NCBI GenBank assembly: GCA_037447655.1
Contig: JBBHKE010003535.1
Span: forward strand, 62,001 to 126,000
Length of the DNA stretch: 64,000 bases
Source: Zygnema cylindricum
Taxonomy: Eukaryota > Streptophyta > Zygnematophyceae > Zygnematales > Zygnemataceae
Direction: 5' to 3'
The translations under genes were made by a program, and so were the position numbers. The notes under the pieces were generated by a model, which searched no databases, was not told the DNA's origin, and saw nothing but the letters and a program-made list of their open reading frames with translations. This document shows positions 43,401 through 54,871 of this stretch, piece by piece (position 1 is the stretch's first letter; the number at the start of each line of letters is the position of its first letter).

Positions 43401-46080
43401 GAAATAGAATATACAAATTGTCCAAGACCAGACATCACTCAATTCAACATGTTTTTTTAGGACCTTAAAAATGGATCTTCACCAAGATAACCCCAAAACA
43501 CAGAAAAGGCATTCAAGAAAAAAGACTAGTGGTTCAACAGAGTGAAAAATATAATTGTCAAGCAAGACAAAGAAATGGATTTGCAAGTTTCGTGTCAGTA
43601 TGGACATTTGACAATATTGTGATTCAGTAAATTTACTGAGCATATTTTCATAACGTATTTTCAGACTGTTACTGTATCACGCCCATAAAAATTTGAACAT
43701 CATTTTATCAAACACAGACAAACAACTTCATAAGCAAAGAGAGGCAAAAAAGTCAACCACATGGACGTACTTGGGCGTTAGATGTCTGTAGAAGGTAACA
43801 AATGTAAGGTGATATATGGAAGGCAACAAATGAAAAAAACATTAATGATACATTGAACGGAACTGGCAATACTAGAATTGAACCCAGTTTGAAACCACGG
43901 AATCCTAGAAGACCTTGTGGCAAACAGTTCGCAAAAGAAACGTATTTTCACTTATGACGCGTTTCAATGCTTTAAGGAAAAACGTGACGTAGCCTTACTT
44001 GGCGACCATTCTGAGCTGTTGCCTGGGAGTCCAGTGATTGTGTCTCTCAGGAATCAGATTTTCCACACCTGCCGCTTCTTGCCTTTTAAGGGCACCCACT
44101 CGCTTACAAAAAAACTCGTCGAGATTGCGAGCCGTAATGGCCACAAAACGGAGACGCTGCAAATAGAACCAAAACCACAATGAGGCAGATCATTGTCTTC
44201 TCGTCTAGTGAAAAAAAAACATTCAGCTCAAGCTAGGTAGAGCAGACTAAAACAGAACAACAATAATAAAAAAAGGCGATGAAAGAAAAATAAAAGGAAA
44301 GTGGGCTAGACATTACAAAGCAAAAGATCTAAAACCTTTACCTCAAATAAGGGTGTGCGTTCATCCAGCGCTGTGTATAATACCCGCCAATTGAACGCCA
44401 ACCAGCTGTACATGTATAGAAAATTTAACCCAATTAACCCATGCAGAAAATATCAGCACATCACGCAGAAGGTTCCAAAGTATCTAAACGTACTGCGATA
44501 AAAATGAATATGCTCATACTGTTGCTTATAGTAAGACTGATACTGATAATAAGAAAACTGGAAATCAAAACTGGAAAATGCAATATGACCTCCAGATTAT
44601 AGGCACAAAAACCATGGTGTAAACAAATGACTCTGCCTAATGATCTTTTGTCAATTCAATCCTGCAGTGCCCTTTCCACAGGAAATTATTGTAGAAGATG
44701 ACTAGACCAGCAATATGGTACAACTATTGAGAAGTCTCAGTGACTACAACCCGAAGAAGATGTAGAGGCTTCCAAATGACTTCCTAAACTCATTTCGCTT
44801 TACTTGCATTCAAATATTCTCTCTGCATGATTGAGCCAACAGTTCCCTAAGGCAATTTACAAGTTAACTTTGACACCACAGGTTCCCTCCAAGAGATGGA
44901 CAAAGTAGGTACACTGTGAAATAAAATAGGAAAAAAAAGCACCGCTTTCAATTAAGGGCATCGAAACATCAACAAAGAAGCAGACAGGCTTCCCTTGTAG
45001 CAGAACTCACCTTAACTTGTATTTTCGCACAGGCTTTGACAAAACATCTCGGACTACATGACATTTCGCTTACGCAATAAACACAATTTATCTAGAGCTT
45101 AATTCTACAGTGCCCATCGCTTTTAGCGACAAAAAACTCCTGGCACTCGGAGTCCAAATGTAAATCATGACATCACGACGGAAAGGTGAGACAGTTAACT
45201 CCCCATTGCTCCCTTATAAAAACAAATCCCAACGTTTGACGAACAGGTGAAAGATGTTTCAGTGCCTGGAAAACGTCTAACACTTATAGCGATTTGCAGT
45301 GTGCCTCAACAGGTCCAAATTCTTGACATAGGTTTCTTGGCATAAGTTGGATGAGGAAAATCACCTTAATTCCTTGTTGTACACTTCATCAGAAAGCATG
45401 AGTGTGTCGAGGTCAGTGCCCGTCAAATCCTGAGCAAGAGCCTCCTGGACTCCAAATGGAGGCATAACAACTCTTCCTTTCCTTCTTACCACTTCTGTCA
45501 TGGCACATGCCGCCGGTGGAGAACTATATAAAACTTCTGTATTCCTGGTCACTTTAGTTTCCTTCTTCTTTTTGCCTTTTCTGGAACTGCTACCTACTTC
45601 GTCATCATCAGAGCTCCATAAACCGATGCCAGGGAGACGACTGTTGAATTCAGTTTCATTAGACTGTTTCCATTGAGAGTTGCTGAAGGACGGAGACCTA
45701 CTAAGTTGGTCCAATTCACAAGAGCTCAATTGACTGGGCAAACTAAGCATGCCGCCATTTGGGAAATTAGGATTAGGATTTTTATCGGAGTCGTCACCGG
45801 CATGTGCTCGAATATGACCTAAGGATCGCTTTGAAAACTTGCTGTTAGATGAAAAATGGCTTATACTTCTTCTCCAGGAATCAGAGTGCGTATGAGAATG
45901 CGTCGAAGAAAAATTTGTCCGCGTGAAAGGAGAATTTGAAAGCGTGAAAGAATAATTTGTATTTGAAAAAACAGGAAAAGAAGGTTTGATGCCAAAGAAG
46001 GAGCAACAGGACGAGGAAGTAGAAATGGAACTGTGAGTTTTATCAAATAATGAAGTATTGATCAACTCAGCCGATGCCAT
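31419..46080 (-). CDS. Polyphosphate kinase, PPK1 type, with predicted plastid transit peptide (20 exons, 961 aa)
   Basis: PPK1 reversibly polymerises the ATP gamma-phosphate into inorganic polyphosphate through a phospho-histidine. Exons, 5' to 3' (high to low): 46080-45365, 44405-44342, 44156-43999, 42505-42382, 41599-41492, 41210-41110, 40931-40856, 39265-39170, 38845-38612, 38236-38126, 37848-37759, 37560-37489, 36940-36866, 36679-36588, 35529-35463, 35065-34998, 34242-34001, 33343-33231, 32960-32769, 31505-31419. All introns are GT-AG and the frame is unbroken. Residues 1-95 are Ser/Thr-rich with almost no acid, like a chloroplast transit peptide. The PPK body starts at ELSWLAFN (about 237); NLDEFF is near 271-276. 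Catalytic region: YRTSSDSP (605-612), ELKARFDEA (632-640), His666 in GLKTHCK, His685 in [13 protein letters not shown]. The two His are 19 apart, as in E. coli (435 and 454). Later comes [10 protein letters not shown]. The tail is Lys/Arg-rich. Bacterial PPK1 is about 690 aa; the excess is the N-terminal 235 residues and the tail. Targeting is inferred. Confidence 0.93.
31571..31955. repeat. Telomere-like motif plus degenerate AAGTGTT array in the last PPK intron
   Basis: TTAAACCCTAAAACCCTAAT (31571-31590) resembles the plant telomere unit CCCTAAA. From about 31640 to 31955 the sequence is built from imperfect copies of AAGTGTTCAAGTGTT and relatives. Both lie in the intron between exons 19 and 20 of the minus-strand polyphosphate kinase gene. 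Confidence 0.7.
32397..32582. repeat. Family A MITE in the last PPK intron
   Basis: GCCCATTGCTATCGGAGATA at the left, AAAATCATACATTAGTGTTA and AATGAGCCACGTTACATAAC inside, and CTCTAGCAGTGTA at the right. Its closest relative is at 20745. Confidence 0.6.
33790..33955. repeat. GAGAGAATGAGAGA low-complexity tract in a PPK intron
   Basis: Purine-rich repeat in the intron between exons 17 and 18. On the coding (minus) strand it is a long pyrimidine tract downstream of the exon 17 donor. Confidence 0.75.
34706..34888. repeat. Family B MITE in the PPK intron between exons 16 and 17
   Basis: Left end CGTATCGCTATTAGAGTTTA, inner CACACGTCCAGTTTTCACTT, right end CTGAAAACCCTAATAGCAAC. Diverged, but the arms still pair. 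Confidence 0.6.
35621..36096. repeat. Family A MITE, 500-bp form, in the PPK intron between exons 14 and 15
   Basis: Inverted copy of the element at 26468: it shares GACAAAACGTACAGTTTCAC, GACGTTTGCACTACGCGG and AAACGCAGTTACATGATAAC. It ends TTTACGATTTGCGGTGTA. The intact 20-exon frame around it shows that the insertion is spliced out. Confidence 0.8.
37020..37130. repeat. Family A MITE remnant in the PPK intron between exons 12 and 13
   Basis: Starts TACACTGTCCATGGCTATTA, then AAAATCATAAATTAATTATA and GACGCCACGTGGCAATGTA. The right part is decayed. Smaller scraps of the families lie at about 40165-40204 and 45275-45305, in other introns of the same gene. Confidence 0.5.
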
Positions 46081-47488
46081 GGCTACTTTTTTTCTATGTC
46101 AGTAACTCTTGATTTTGCTTTTTTTTTGTCTTCTGACTGACACAAGCAACGATTTCAGGAAATCGATATGAAATAATGACAAGAGCAAACACCTTAGTGA
46201 GGATCGAGTGAAGTTATATCGCCAAATTATTCCTTCAGCAAAGGGATACACGGAAGTTGCAAAGGAGAACTCACAGATAAATCAAACCTTTTTGTTGTTT
46301 TTTAAAAAATATCTTGGTGCAATTCACAGAGAGAAAACAGACGATATCTTTGAGGAGCTCTGACAAAAATCTACGGAAGTAATAAACTTAAACTCAAGCT
46401 CAAACTCAAACGCAAACTCAAGGCTCTTGCAAGTGGCAACGACAGCCAACATTGGAAAAGAAAAGAACCTCAACACTCTGTAACTGATAATTTGATTTGA
46501 AGGACATTCAGCTTTTCAGCCTTAATTGATGAGAGGTTCAGCCAATACAGCAAAGCTAAAATACTCAGAGAATGTTCTAACAGTGCGGAGATTCCCCGCG
46601 GTCGCATGAAATCAGCTTACCGTGCGAATCAGCTTACCGTGCGAAAATTCCGCATCGGGCCATAGTTCGTAGGAGATATTTCTAAGCCGTGAAAAAAATT
46701 GCGGCTGCATGAAATTTCTACTACGGTGTGGGAAATTTCTGCCACATGCGCCGACATAATGAGTGAATTTTCGATTTAGAACATCCTAACAAAGTCAACA
46801 TTCTATAGATTCTGAAAATTTCAAGAAAGGTACAGTACTTTAGTACGGAAACAACAAACTCGTTTTTCATATTAGAGTTGCTCGGTGGACACCCCAGACT
46901 AGGTGGATACTGCGTCGCTGAATGTACATGCCTAAATTTTTGCTGACACGTGGGAGAAGCCGAAAATATTGTAGAGGCGGGACAAAAATCTAAAATCTCG
47001 AAGCGATATAAACTTGTAAAATACGTGAATGGTCAAACTGTCAATCCCTTTGACAAAAGGACAAACCGACAAAGTTACAAACGAGTTCCGTCCTGACGCA
47101 CCTGTTCTCGCTCTAAAGTTACGGACCAAAAAAATCTGACAAAAAGTAAGGATATACTCATTTACTTGGAGAGATATTCCCGAGATATTCTCGAGATATT
47201 CTCCGGAAAAAGCAACAGCCAGCCAAGGCAGAATGCTTTGTCATTTAGAAAACCTAAATAGAGTTATCTAACATAATATTGAATCCTGCAGGTCAAAACA
47301 TAGTTTTTAAAGTGCTGCCACGACACTATTAGGAGTTTCTCACAAACACTTTTTGACGATTCGTTAACAAGACGACTTGTTGTACGGCCTTCCAGAAAAC
47401 TGAAATTGTACGGTTATTGAAGGATTCGGCGGTTGAAATAAATTGTGTTGCGGCACAGGTTAGAATAGGACCAATAGGTCAAGAAACT
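46081..47488. other. PPK upstream region, no gene seen
   Basis: 5' flank of the polyphosphate kinase gene. AATCAGCTTACCGTGCGAA occurs twice in tandem (about 46611-46645), and GAGATATTC triplets lie at 47171-47202. I see no recognisable promoter box that would fix a transcription start. Confidence 0.4.
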
Positions 47489-47688
47489 ACACCTTGAATC
47501 GTTATTAGCGTATAGAAATTATTAGTGTAAAGAAAAAATTAGCGTCATTCGTTCTAATTTAGTGCCAGGAGACGTGGCAGATTATGGTCCACGTCCATAA
47601 ATAGTGTATTTTATTATATTTAAGATATCGATGTCAAAATTTTGGGGTGCCAATATAGCGTAAATAAGGCTAATAACGATTCACGGTA
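47489..47688. repeat. Family A MITE, 200-bp form
   Basis: TACACCTTGAATCGTTATTA to GCTAATAACGATTCACGGTA. The interior AGTGCCAGGAGACGTGGCAG and GATTATGGTCCACGTCC match the copies at 53588 and 58807. Confidence 0.75.
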
Positions 47689-47690
47689 CA

Positions 47691-48577
47691 GTACACCGTG
47701 AATCGCTAACACAGTAGTGTTGGGTATCGGGACCCATTGCGATATTCGATATATATCGATTTCGTACCCGATATTCGATATATCGCTTCGATATATCGAA
47801 TTTCAAATTATCGCGATATCGCTTCGATATATCGAAAACCAAATTATCCCTTTGAATTGAAATTTTAAAATTTTAAACCCCACTGAGCGCTCGGTGGAAG
47901 TGGGGGGAATCCATTGGTGATTCTCCATACTTTTCGTACGGTTTCCGTACTCTGCCTGTACCGGACACGAAATTTTGCGATATATCGCGATAATTTATGT
48001 TGGTCTCGGTACGATATATCGAGGATCCTCCTCGATCGATATTCGATATATCGATATCGAATATCACAATGGTCCCCGATACCCAACACTACTATTAGCG
48101 TTCATGACTCTAATTGAGGTACCCTGTTTTTTTCGGCAAATTCTCAAATAGAATAAATGTTTCTAAACGTTATTTGAGGTACCCCATTAAATAGGGTTCA
48201 TAACTCTAATATGGTGCCATTTTAAATAGGGTAGTGTACGGACTGTCATAGCCTTACTATTTTGTACTTTTTCAAGTAGAAAAGTACAGAAAAAATATTT
48301 ACGATGTCCCGTAGTCGCGCTAACATGTAATTGCGTAAATATTTTCCGGCATACGCGGATGTCAAAAAAACGCGACGGCGTACGATTTGAACAATTTTGT
48401 ACATGCACATACTTTAGTGTGGATATATTATGCGCCGAAATTTTTTACAAAGCGGTTTACAAATTATAGTTAATGATAAATTAGAATAAAAGCTCTTTTG
48501 GAAAAAAAATGAAATTCCCAATTAGCGCAAATAACGCTAATTGTTTCATTACGCTATGTATTTCGTTACGCTAGTAC
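47691..48577. repeat. Family A MITE, long form, with a hAT element nested at 47715-48091
   Basis: The outer left end TACACCGTGAATCGCTA resumes after the nested element as CTATTAGCGTTCATGACTCT. The interior (AAATAGGGTAGTGTACGGAC, CAAGTAGAAAAGTACAGAAA) parallels the 500-bp form. The right boundary is blurred by the adjoining element at 48583. Confidence 0.55.
47715..48091. mobile_element. Short hAT-type MITE (377 bp)
   Basis: TAGTGTTGGGTATCG / CGATACCCAACACTA style ends (right copy CCCCGATACCCAACACTA), with CGATATATCGAA palindromes inside each. It is a deletion derivative of the 844-bp family: both ends are kept and the middle is replaced by about 130 bp. No clear target duplication. Confidence 0.75.
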
Positions 48578-48582
48578 CCGCC

Positions 48583-48793
48583 AATCGCTATTAGCGTTGT
48601 GTACGCTAATCCCGTCCCGCTTTTTTTTTAATTTATTCTCAAATAGAATTATCCACACTATTTAAAAAAAACCCTAATTCCTATTAGAGTAATCGATTTC
48701 TTCGAAAATTTCCAAATTCCCAATTAGCGTAAACCACGCTAATTATTCGTATACGCTAAAGAAACTTCTACGCTAATAGCGATTGGCGGTGTA
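48583..48793. repeat. Family A MITE, 210-bp form with near-perfect ends
   Basis: TACCCGCCAATCGCTATTAG against the complement of CTAATAGCGATTGGCGGTGT. Poly-T and TTCTCAAATAGAATTA lie inside. Confidence 0.7.
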
Positions 48794-48816
48794 GCGATTA
48801 ACGGTGTACAGTACAC

Positions 48817-50391
48817 CGCCAATCGTTGTTAGCGTAATTTATACTAATTTCGTCCCGCTTTTTTTTTCAAATTCTCGAATAGCATAACTTATTCAATTTT
48901 TTTCTTTACGCCATTTGGGGGTTTTTTCCAAGTACCGTACAAAACAAAAGTACGATGTCTTTTAAATAGTGTGGTGTACAGTCAGTGTCATACCGTACAA
49001 AATCGTACCTTTTTAAGTGAAAAGGTATAACTAATGAGTTTTAGTAACAGTAGACGCATGAGAATATGCGCTCTAAAAAAGGGATGAAATCGGGCTATCA
49101 AATATCACGTTAGCACATATTCGTCCAACAACCACGTTTCTGTTGATTTTGGAAAACTTTAAGTCTTAGTAAATTAGTGTGACGACATAAAGGTAATAAT
49201 TAGTAGCGTAAGTTTCACAAGGACATGCATCATCACTTGAGTGCAGTACAGGACAACGCAACTGCGACGTAGACGGAACAGCGCAGGTGTTATGCAGACA
49301 GAGCAACGCAGCTACTATGCAGACAAAGCAACGCAACAGCAAAGTTGCGACACAGAGAGGACAACGTAGTTGCGGTTACTTTGGATATGCGACGTAGACG
49401 GAACAGCGCAGCTGCTATGCAGACAGAGCAGCGCAGCAACGCAACTACTATGCAGACAGAGCAGCGCAGCAGCAAAGTTGAGACACAAGGAGGACAACGT
49501 AACTGCAGTTACTTTGGATATGATCCGTACAGACAACGCAGCTGCTGTTATCTTGGATATGATTTGGTACGGGACACCGCAGCCGCTGGTGATATAAATG
49601 TGATTCGGTACGAGACAACGGAGCTGCGATTGATATGAATCAAGTCAAAGGACGAGATTCATAAGAGTATCATAAGTGACTTGGCCGACAAGTATTTATA
49701 CAATCACTTAATACAGATTCAGGGTGATATTGACTGTACGATGATAGATTGGGTTGGCACGATTAAAAACACGTAGATCCCAGTATGTGGGTTAATTTAG
49801 GACGTACCTCTCAGGTACACTTCTATCGACGGTAGAACACGAGAGTATAAGACTTAGGACTTAGAGCATTTTATGTATCCAGACTTCCAAGTAGTAAAAC
49901 TGCAAACAGTTTTTGGGAAATTTATGAGTGTTATATCTTGAGTGTTGTCAGGTCAATTGTGTTGAAACATTGGGAGTTGTCAGTGTTTATGCTGCTCTAT
50001 AATTTGATAGAGCTTTGTGAAGTTTGGCTGCTTGTATAATATTTGGTGAGCACTTGAAAACAGCCGTTTGGTAGGATTCTTGATAGCTTATGAGAGTGTA
50101 TCATGTCTACTTCTACTAATACTACTGCTCCTCCACCTGCATCGGTGTTGTATAACAACCGTTTCAACAGTGTGAACGTACGATTTGTCAGATTTTCTAC
50201 AAGTACCTATATTAGTGTAAGCATGTTTGCGACCGACATTTTTTTTTTCAAACACCCAAATTAGCATTGGTAAACAATTAAAATGTGTGTTTTTTTGAAA
50301 ATTTTCAAATTCCTAATTAGCGTAAATCACTGTAATTATTCCTATACGTTAAAAGAACCTGTACGCTAATAGCGATTGGCGGTGTACTGTA
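48817..50391. repeat. Family A MITE, long form, interrupted by an LTR-like insertion
   Basis: Left arm from TACACCGCCAATCGTTGTTA to about 49236; right arm from about 50171 to TAGCGATTGGCGGTGTA at 50391. The arms carry the usual GTACAAAATCGTACC-type interior. The middle is the GCAGC-rich insertion. Confidence 0.6.
49237..50170 (+). mobile_element. Possible retroelement LTR/leader fragment with a gag-like start
   Basis: GCAGC-rich repeat (shared with 25740-26150), then about 450 bp unlike its surroundings, then an ATG at 50103 opening a Thr/Pro-rich frame (STSTNTTAPPPASV) typical of copia gag starts. The frame runs into MITE sequence after about 25 codons. There is no matching second LTR in the window. 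The retroelement assignment is inference. Confidence 0.35.
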
Positions 50392-50524
50392 CAGTACAAT
50401 ACAGTATAGTACAGTACACCGTGAATCGTTATTAGTGTTAATGACCCGGTATTAATTTCACACGTTCAAACGTCGACTATGTGGACACGAGCTATAGGGC
50501 CTACACTAAGTGTGACATGTGTAA

Positions 50525-51485
50525 GGGTGTGTTCCCATGTGTTCAAGTTAGGGTTTTTTTTTGTCGTTTTCACAGAAAATGGGACTTCGAACGAGAAAAT
50601 ATTACGCCATTCAAAAAATGGGCAAAAACACAAGTACATTTTGCGTCATCTTGGAACTTGGAAGGTACGACAATTTGGCGTTATTATCATCGCGACCCAC
50701 TTCCAACTCACCTTCACACTTGTAATGGAATAAATTCGCGATCTGATTTTAACCAAAATAACACCCTATCGACGAATAGAAAGCATGTATTGCATGCGCG
50801 AAACGTCTTCCAACTTTTTTGAGCGAGGTAGAGTACACGCTATTTTTTTCCATGCTCGTCACATGCATGTACGAACAAAAATGACAAGCATGTATGGAAA
50901 AAAATCCGTTGGGGTCTCGTACCTCCTCTTTCATTCATGGGTCCTTTGCAAAAAATTACAACGTCCTCGTCTCTCCCCATCCTTTTCATTTGACCGCTCC
51001 TCTTTCTTTTAGCTCTAAATGAAATGCAACAATAATAGTCTCAAATAAATGATATATTTTTTTCCTTTTTTTTCATATTTTTTGTCTCATTTTGATAGCA
51101 TATCGAATGATAAATGGTAAGAAAAAGAAATCGGGAAGTCATGGCAAAAAGTTTACGTGTTGATGACGTCATACGGCAGCATGACTTCGCAATGTCACAA
51201 AACCCTAAACATCTACAATGTCACAAAAAACTCGACGTCTACAACCATCACCGTCGCCGTTTTTGTAGACGTCACTAATTTTAGGAAGTTTAGTTGTCGT
51301 CTACATTTGGTTTCGTACTATCGTAGGCTGCCGCATACTTTGTAGACATCAACAATCGTCACATATTTTAAATAATGAAGGCGCAAGTAATGATTGACAT
51401 AGGAACACTTTGAAAAGTACACCATAGAATCTTTGCTAAAATCCAAAGTAACGTTTTAAAGTTTCGGTTACATGACAACACGCCC
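50525..51485. mobile_element. PIF/Harbinger-like non-autonomous element (family D, copy 2)
   Basis: Ends GGGTGTGTTCCCATGT / ACATGACAACACGCCC, flanked on both sides by TAA (50522-50524 and 51486-51488). The interior shares CATCTACAATGTCACAA and TTTTGTAGACGTCACTAATT segments with family D copies 1 and 3. No transposase. Confidence 0.75.
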
Positions 51486-51488
51486 TAA

Positions 51489-52659
51489 ATTAGCGTTAAT
51501 GCACTGTTGGCAGTAAACCCTTCAACCCAACAATACTATTTGTTCTTTTGGGTGAAGTTCCATCAAGCGAAAAGTGGCATTTTTTACAAAAATCCGCGAC
51601 ACTCCGTACAAAATCGTACCGCCTATTTTGTTTTTATACGGAAAACAACATAACAAAGAATCTTGTCGATACTCTCCGAAGGTCTTGGAGCTAATACTGG
51701 CAGTCAGATGTTCATTTGAGAGGAGTTCACTTCAATTTTCTCTATAACACTAAACTCATCGCATATATAAAAAAAATGTGACACGCTGGACAATTAAGTT
51801 ACGTATTATAATGGAAAACCAACAAAAAATCGTAAGATTTGCATATGAAACGCGGTTTCCAAAATACAACCGAAAATAAAAACGAAATTCTGTAACATTC
51901 TCTCGTCACGCTATTTTTGGTAAATCTTGTTCGTCACACTATTTCTCTCAAAGGACTTTCGTTATGTTCGAAAACTGAAACCCTAAAAAATGAGCTGGCG
52001 TACAAATTGGCGTCTGCAAAATGTATAAAAGTTTTGTCGTATGATTACGTCGTACGCAGCTATATGGTACGCAAATCAAGATTTTAAGTTAAGTTTGTCG
52101 GTGCTAAAAATCTGAAAGATATTCAATATCGGATCGTAGCTTTCGTGGCTCCAGTCAATTTAGAACATGTGGCTTACAAACATGGAACTTCGACTCAATG
52201 GACCCGGTCTGTAGAGTTTGCGGTACAATTACAGAAACGTATGATGGAACTTCACCTTTATACGCTAAATGATTTCTTTCACGTTGTACTGTAATTTTCA
52301 TGCGTGCGAAGGGTTCGCACGCGTGAACACAATTCATGAAGTGCACTGGTTGTCAGCCGTTGAAAAGCCGGTAACACTAATTTCCATATTTGACCAAAAT
52401 TCTGGCCCCGTCGTCAAAAGCCTCAATTACGAACAATCGGTTTCTGCCCATTCTGGCCATCCAATGGGAAGCGAAATATCATACGCCTACAATTTCGTAA
52501 GCAAAAGGCAAGTACTGTACTTCCGACCACTCTGGCGTCCACGTCACCATGTGTAACACAACTTGAGTAATAATGGCGTGGATACAAATTAAATTCCTGT
52601 ATAACTATGGTACAGTTCATTACACGCGGTCACCTTTGTCGCTGATGCTGATAAGTGTG
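51489..52659. other. Gene-free stretch
   Basis: No supported gene. Short frames near 52155-52556 overlap on both strands and lack motifs. Scattered GTAC sites and a direct GCGTGCGAAGGGTTCGCACG near-palindrome at about 52301-52322. Confidence 0.4.
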
Positions 52660-53587
52660 TCAAGGTACGTCCCCATGTGTTAAAGTAACGACTTTATTTC
52701 GTCGTTTTCACACAAAACGCAATTATGTACGAGAAAAACTTTAGCCGTACAAAAAAATAAAGTCTTGAAAATTACAGCAAATGTCAAGTCGATACTTTGA
52801 ATGTACTTCATGTTTGTCGTCATATTAACAAATTTTGGCGTTTTCCTTTTTTATACCCCCAGGCAAAAGTATCTAGCCAGTCAAAAAACTTTATAAAAAA
52901 TCACCTCGCGAGGTGATTTTAGAGAAAGTACCGCCCAAACAACGAATGCAAAACAGCACACGCACGTGCCACACGCGTGGAATTTTTTTAGGTGGATAAA
53001 AAAAACACAATTTGTCGCTTTGGGAACTGTACGTTTTTTTTTCCAGGGGTCTTTCGCAACCAGCGTCATTTCGCCCAAGGTGAAATCCGCCGAGTAGCTT
53101 CCCTCCTACCGTACACTCTCCACCTACCGTACACTCTCTCCCACTTCCACTACCACGCTCCCTCACACTCCATGTCTCCTGTTCTCTCACATTCAATACA
53201 AGGAGTCAACAAAACGCTAGCTGGCCAAGAACTCGAAAAAATAGAACGAGAGCCGTTTTTCAACAATGTAAAAGGTATTTTTTCCTTATTTATATTATGT
53301 GTTATATGTTTTTTTTGTTGTTTTAATTTATTTATCATTATCTCTTGTTTTTTTGTTTTTTTTGTTTTTTTTTTTTTGGGAGAAAATTGCGATGAAGCAC
53401 GAAAAGCCTTAGTAAAGGTTTCTCAGTTTTTCTCAACATATTGTTTCAGAGGGTGTGGAAAAGGAAGAATTTGCGAAGAATAAAATTCCTTGGTTTTGTA
53501 AAAACATGCAGGCGGAAAGGAGTCAGCTGGACAGTGGTAGTAGGGTAGGAGTGTGACAGTGGTAGTAGGGTAGGAGTGTGACAGTGG

Positions 53588-54859
53588 AACACCGTGCATC
53601 GTTATAAGTGTCAAAGTTTAAATAGCGTAAAAAAAAATAGTGTTATTGATTCTAATTTAGTGCCAGAAACGTGGCAGTGAAACTCTGAGACCTCCATAAG
53701 TCCTCAGAGTGGACAACTTCCAAGAAGCCTCTAGGATAATCCTGACCCCTTTGTGTTTAAGCAAAAATAACTGCCACCCTGGCAGACAAAAACTCTGACC
53801 ACCCTCACCCCTGTGAAGACAAGACTCCCCTGAGTCGATAGCAAAAAGAATCTCTGAATTTGCTCCCCTGAGCAGTAAGTTATGGAGGGTCAAAGTTGAC
53901 CTTTTGTACAGAAGCTCTCTGGGAGAGAGGGTCCTATCTCCTAATATTTCTAAGTCCTATCTCTCTCACAGACTCTATCTACTGCTGTACGAAACCAATC
54001 AAAATACAGTTCTGACGCAAAAGTACAGCTGCCGGTGTACTTTATGTACGAACATTGCACGACATGTCCTAAATGTCGACACATGTCATATCCGGATTCG
54101 GTGCCATAATCTCCGGAGATTCCACGATCCAATGTAATTTCGCCACGCGTCATCCGATGTGGCGATGACCACAAACCGCCGAAAACTTCTTCCGCGATCT
54201 CGGCGCTTATTCCGGCCGTCCGATTAGAATCTAATTTAATCGTAGCCGTAATAAATACGTGCACGGTATTCGTTTCACTTACGAAATAAAATGCGCGGTA
54301 TTGATTTTGTGCATGTACCGTATTCCGTACTTATACATTACCGGATCTATGAATACCGTACTCAGTTATAGTTAAATGATTTAACCTACGTATTAATGTT
54401 TATATTAATATCGTACTATATAATAAGTAACATTACTGCTAGACTTAACGGCTAAGGCTACCGGCTATTTCAAGTTGTCGGCCGGCAGGTATCAGGATCA
54501 AATCCTGTGGCCGGCATATACTTTTTAGTAAATAATCCCTTAACTAGTATAAATTTCTCGTAAACCTCAAGATAGCCTAGGTAGCCATGGCTCTAGCTTC
54601 CTCTCCAATTTCTCAGTGACTGCGACAAGTTTGAGAGTTGGAGAGAGAAGTTAGAGGTAGACTGCCTCGGCTTCTTTATTTCTATTCAGACCTAGAAAAT
54701 ACTTTAAAACCATTAGTTTCTACAGGCAGATTATGGTCCACGCCCTTAAATAGCGTTGCTAATTTAATTTCGAAAATCATGTATACTAATTGTGGGAAAA
54801 AATTAAAATTTTAAGAACCCAAATTAGATTTAATAACACTAATAACGATGCGCGGTGTA
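53588..54859. repeat. Family A MITE split by a solo LTR
   Basis: The left 90 bp (ending AGAAACGTGGCAG) and the right part (from GGCAGATTATGGTCCACG) rejoin into a 220-bp element once the insertion and one GGCAG are removed. An uninterrupted sister of the same 220-bp length is at 58807-59026. Confidence 0.85.
53678..54724. mobile_element. Solo LTR, 1047 bp
   Basis: Starts TGAAACTCTGAG and ends TAGTTTCTACA, so it has TG...CA termini. It is flanked by a perfect 5-bp duplication GGCAG (53673-53677 and 54725-54729). No pol or gag frames lie inside, which fits loss of the internal part by LTR-LTR recombination. Superfamily cannot be told from the LTR alone. It contains a strong GCCGGC hairpin at about 54480-54515. 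Confidence 0.8.
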
Positions 54860-54871
54860 GTAGGGTTGGAG

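Noticed and set aside
52992-53483. 163-codon plus-strand frame
   Set aside because: It lies within a PIF-like element, crosses poly-T tracts, and shows no motif or codon bias.
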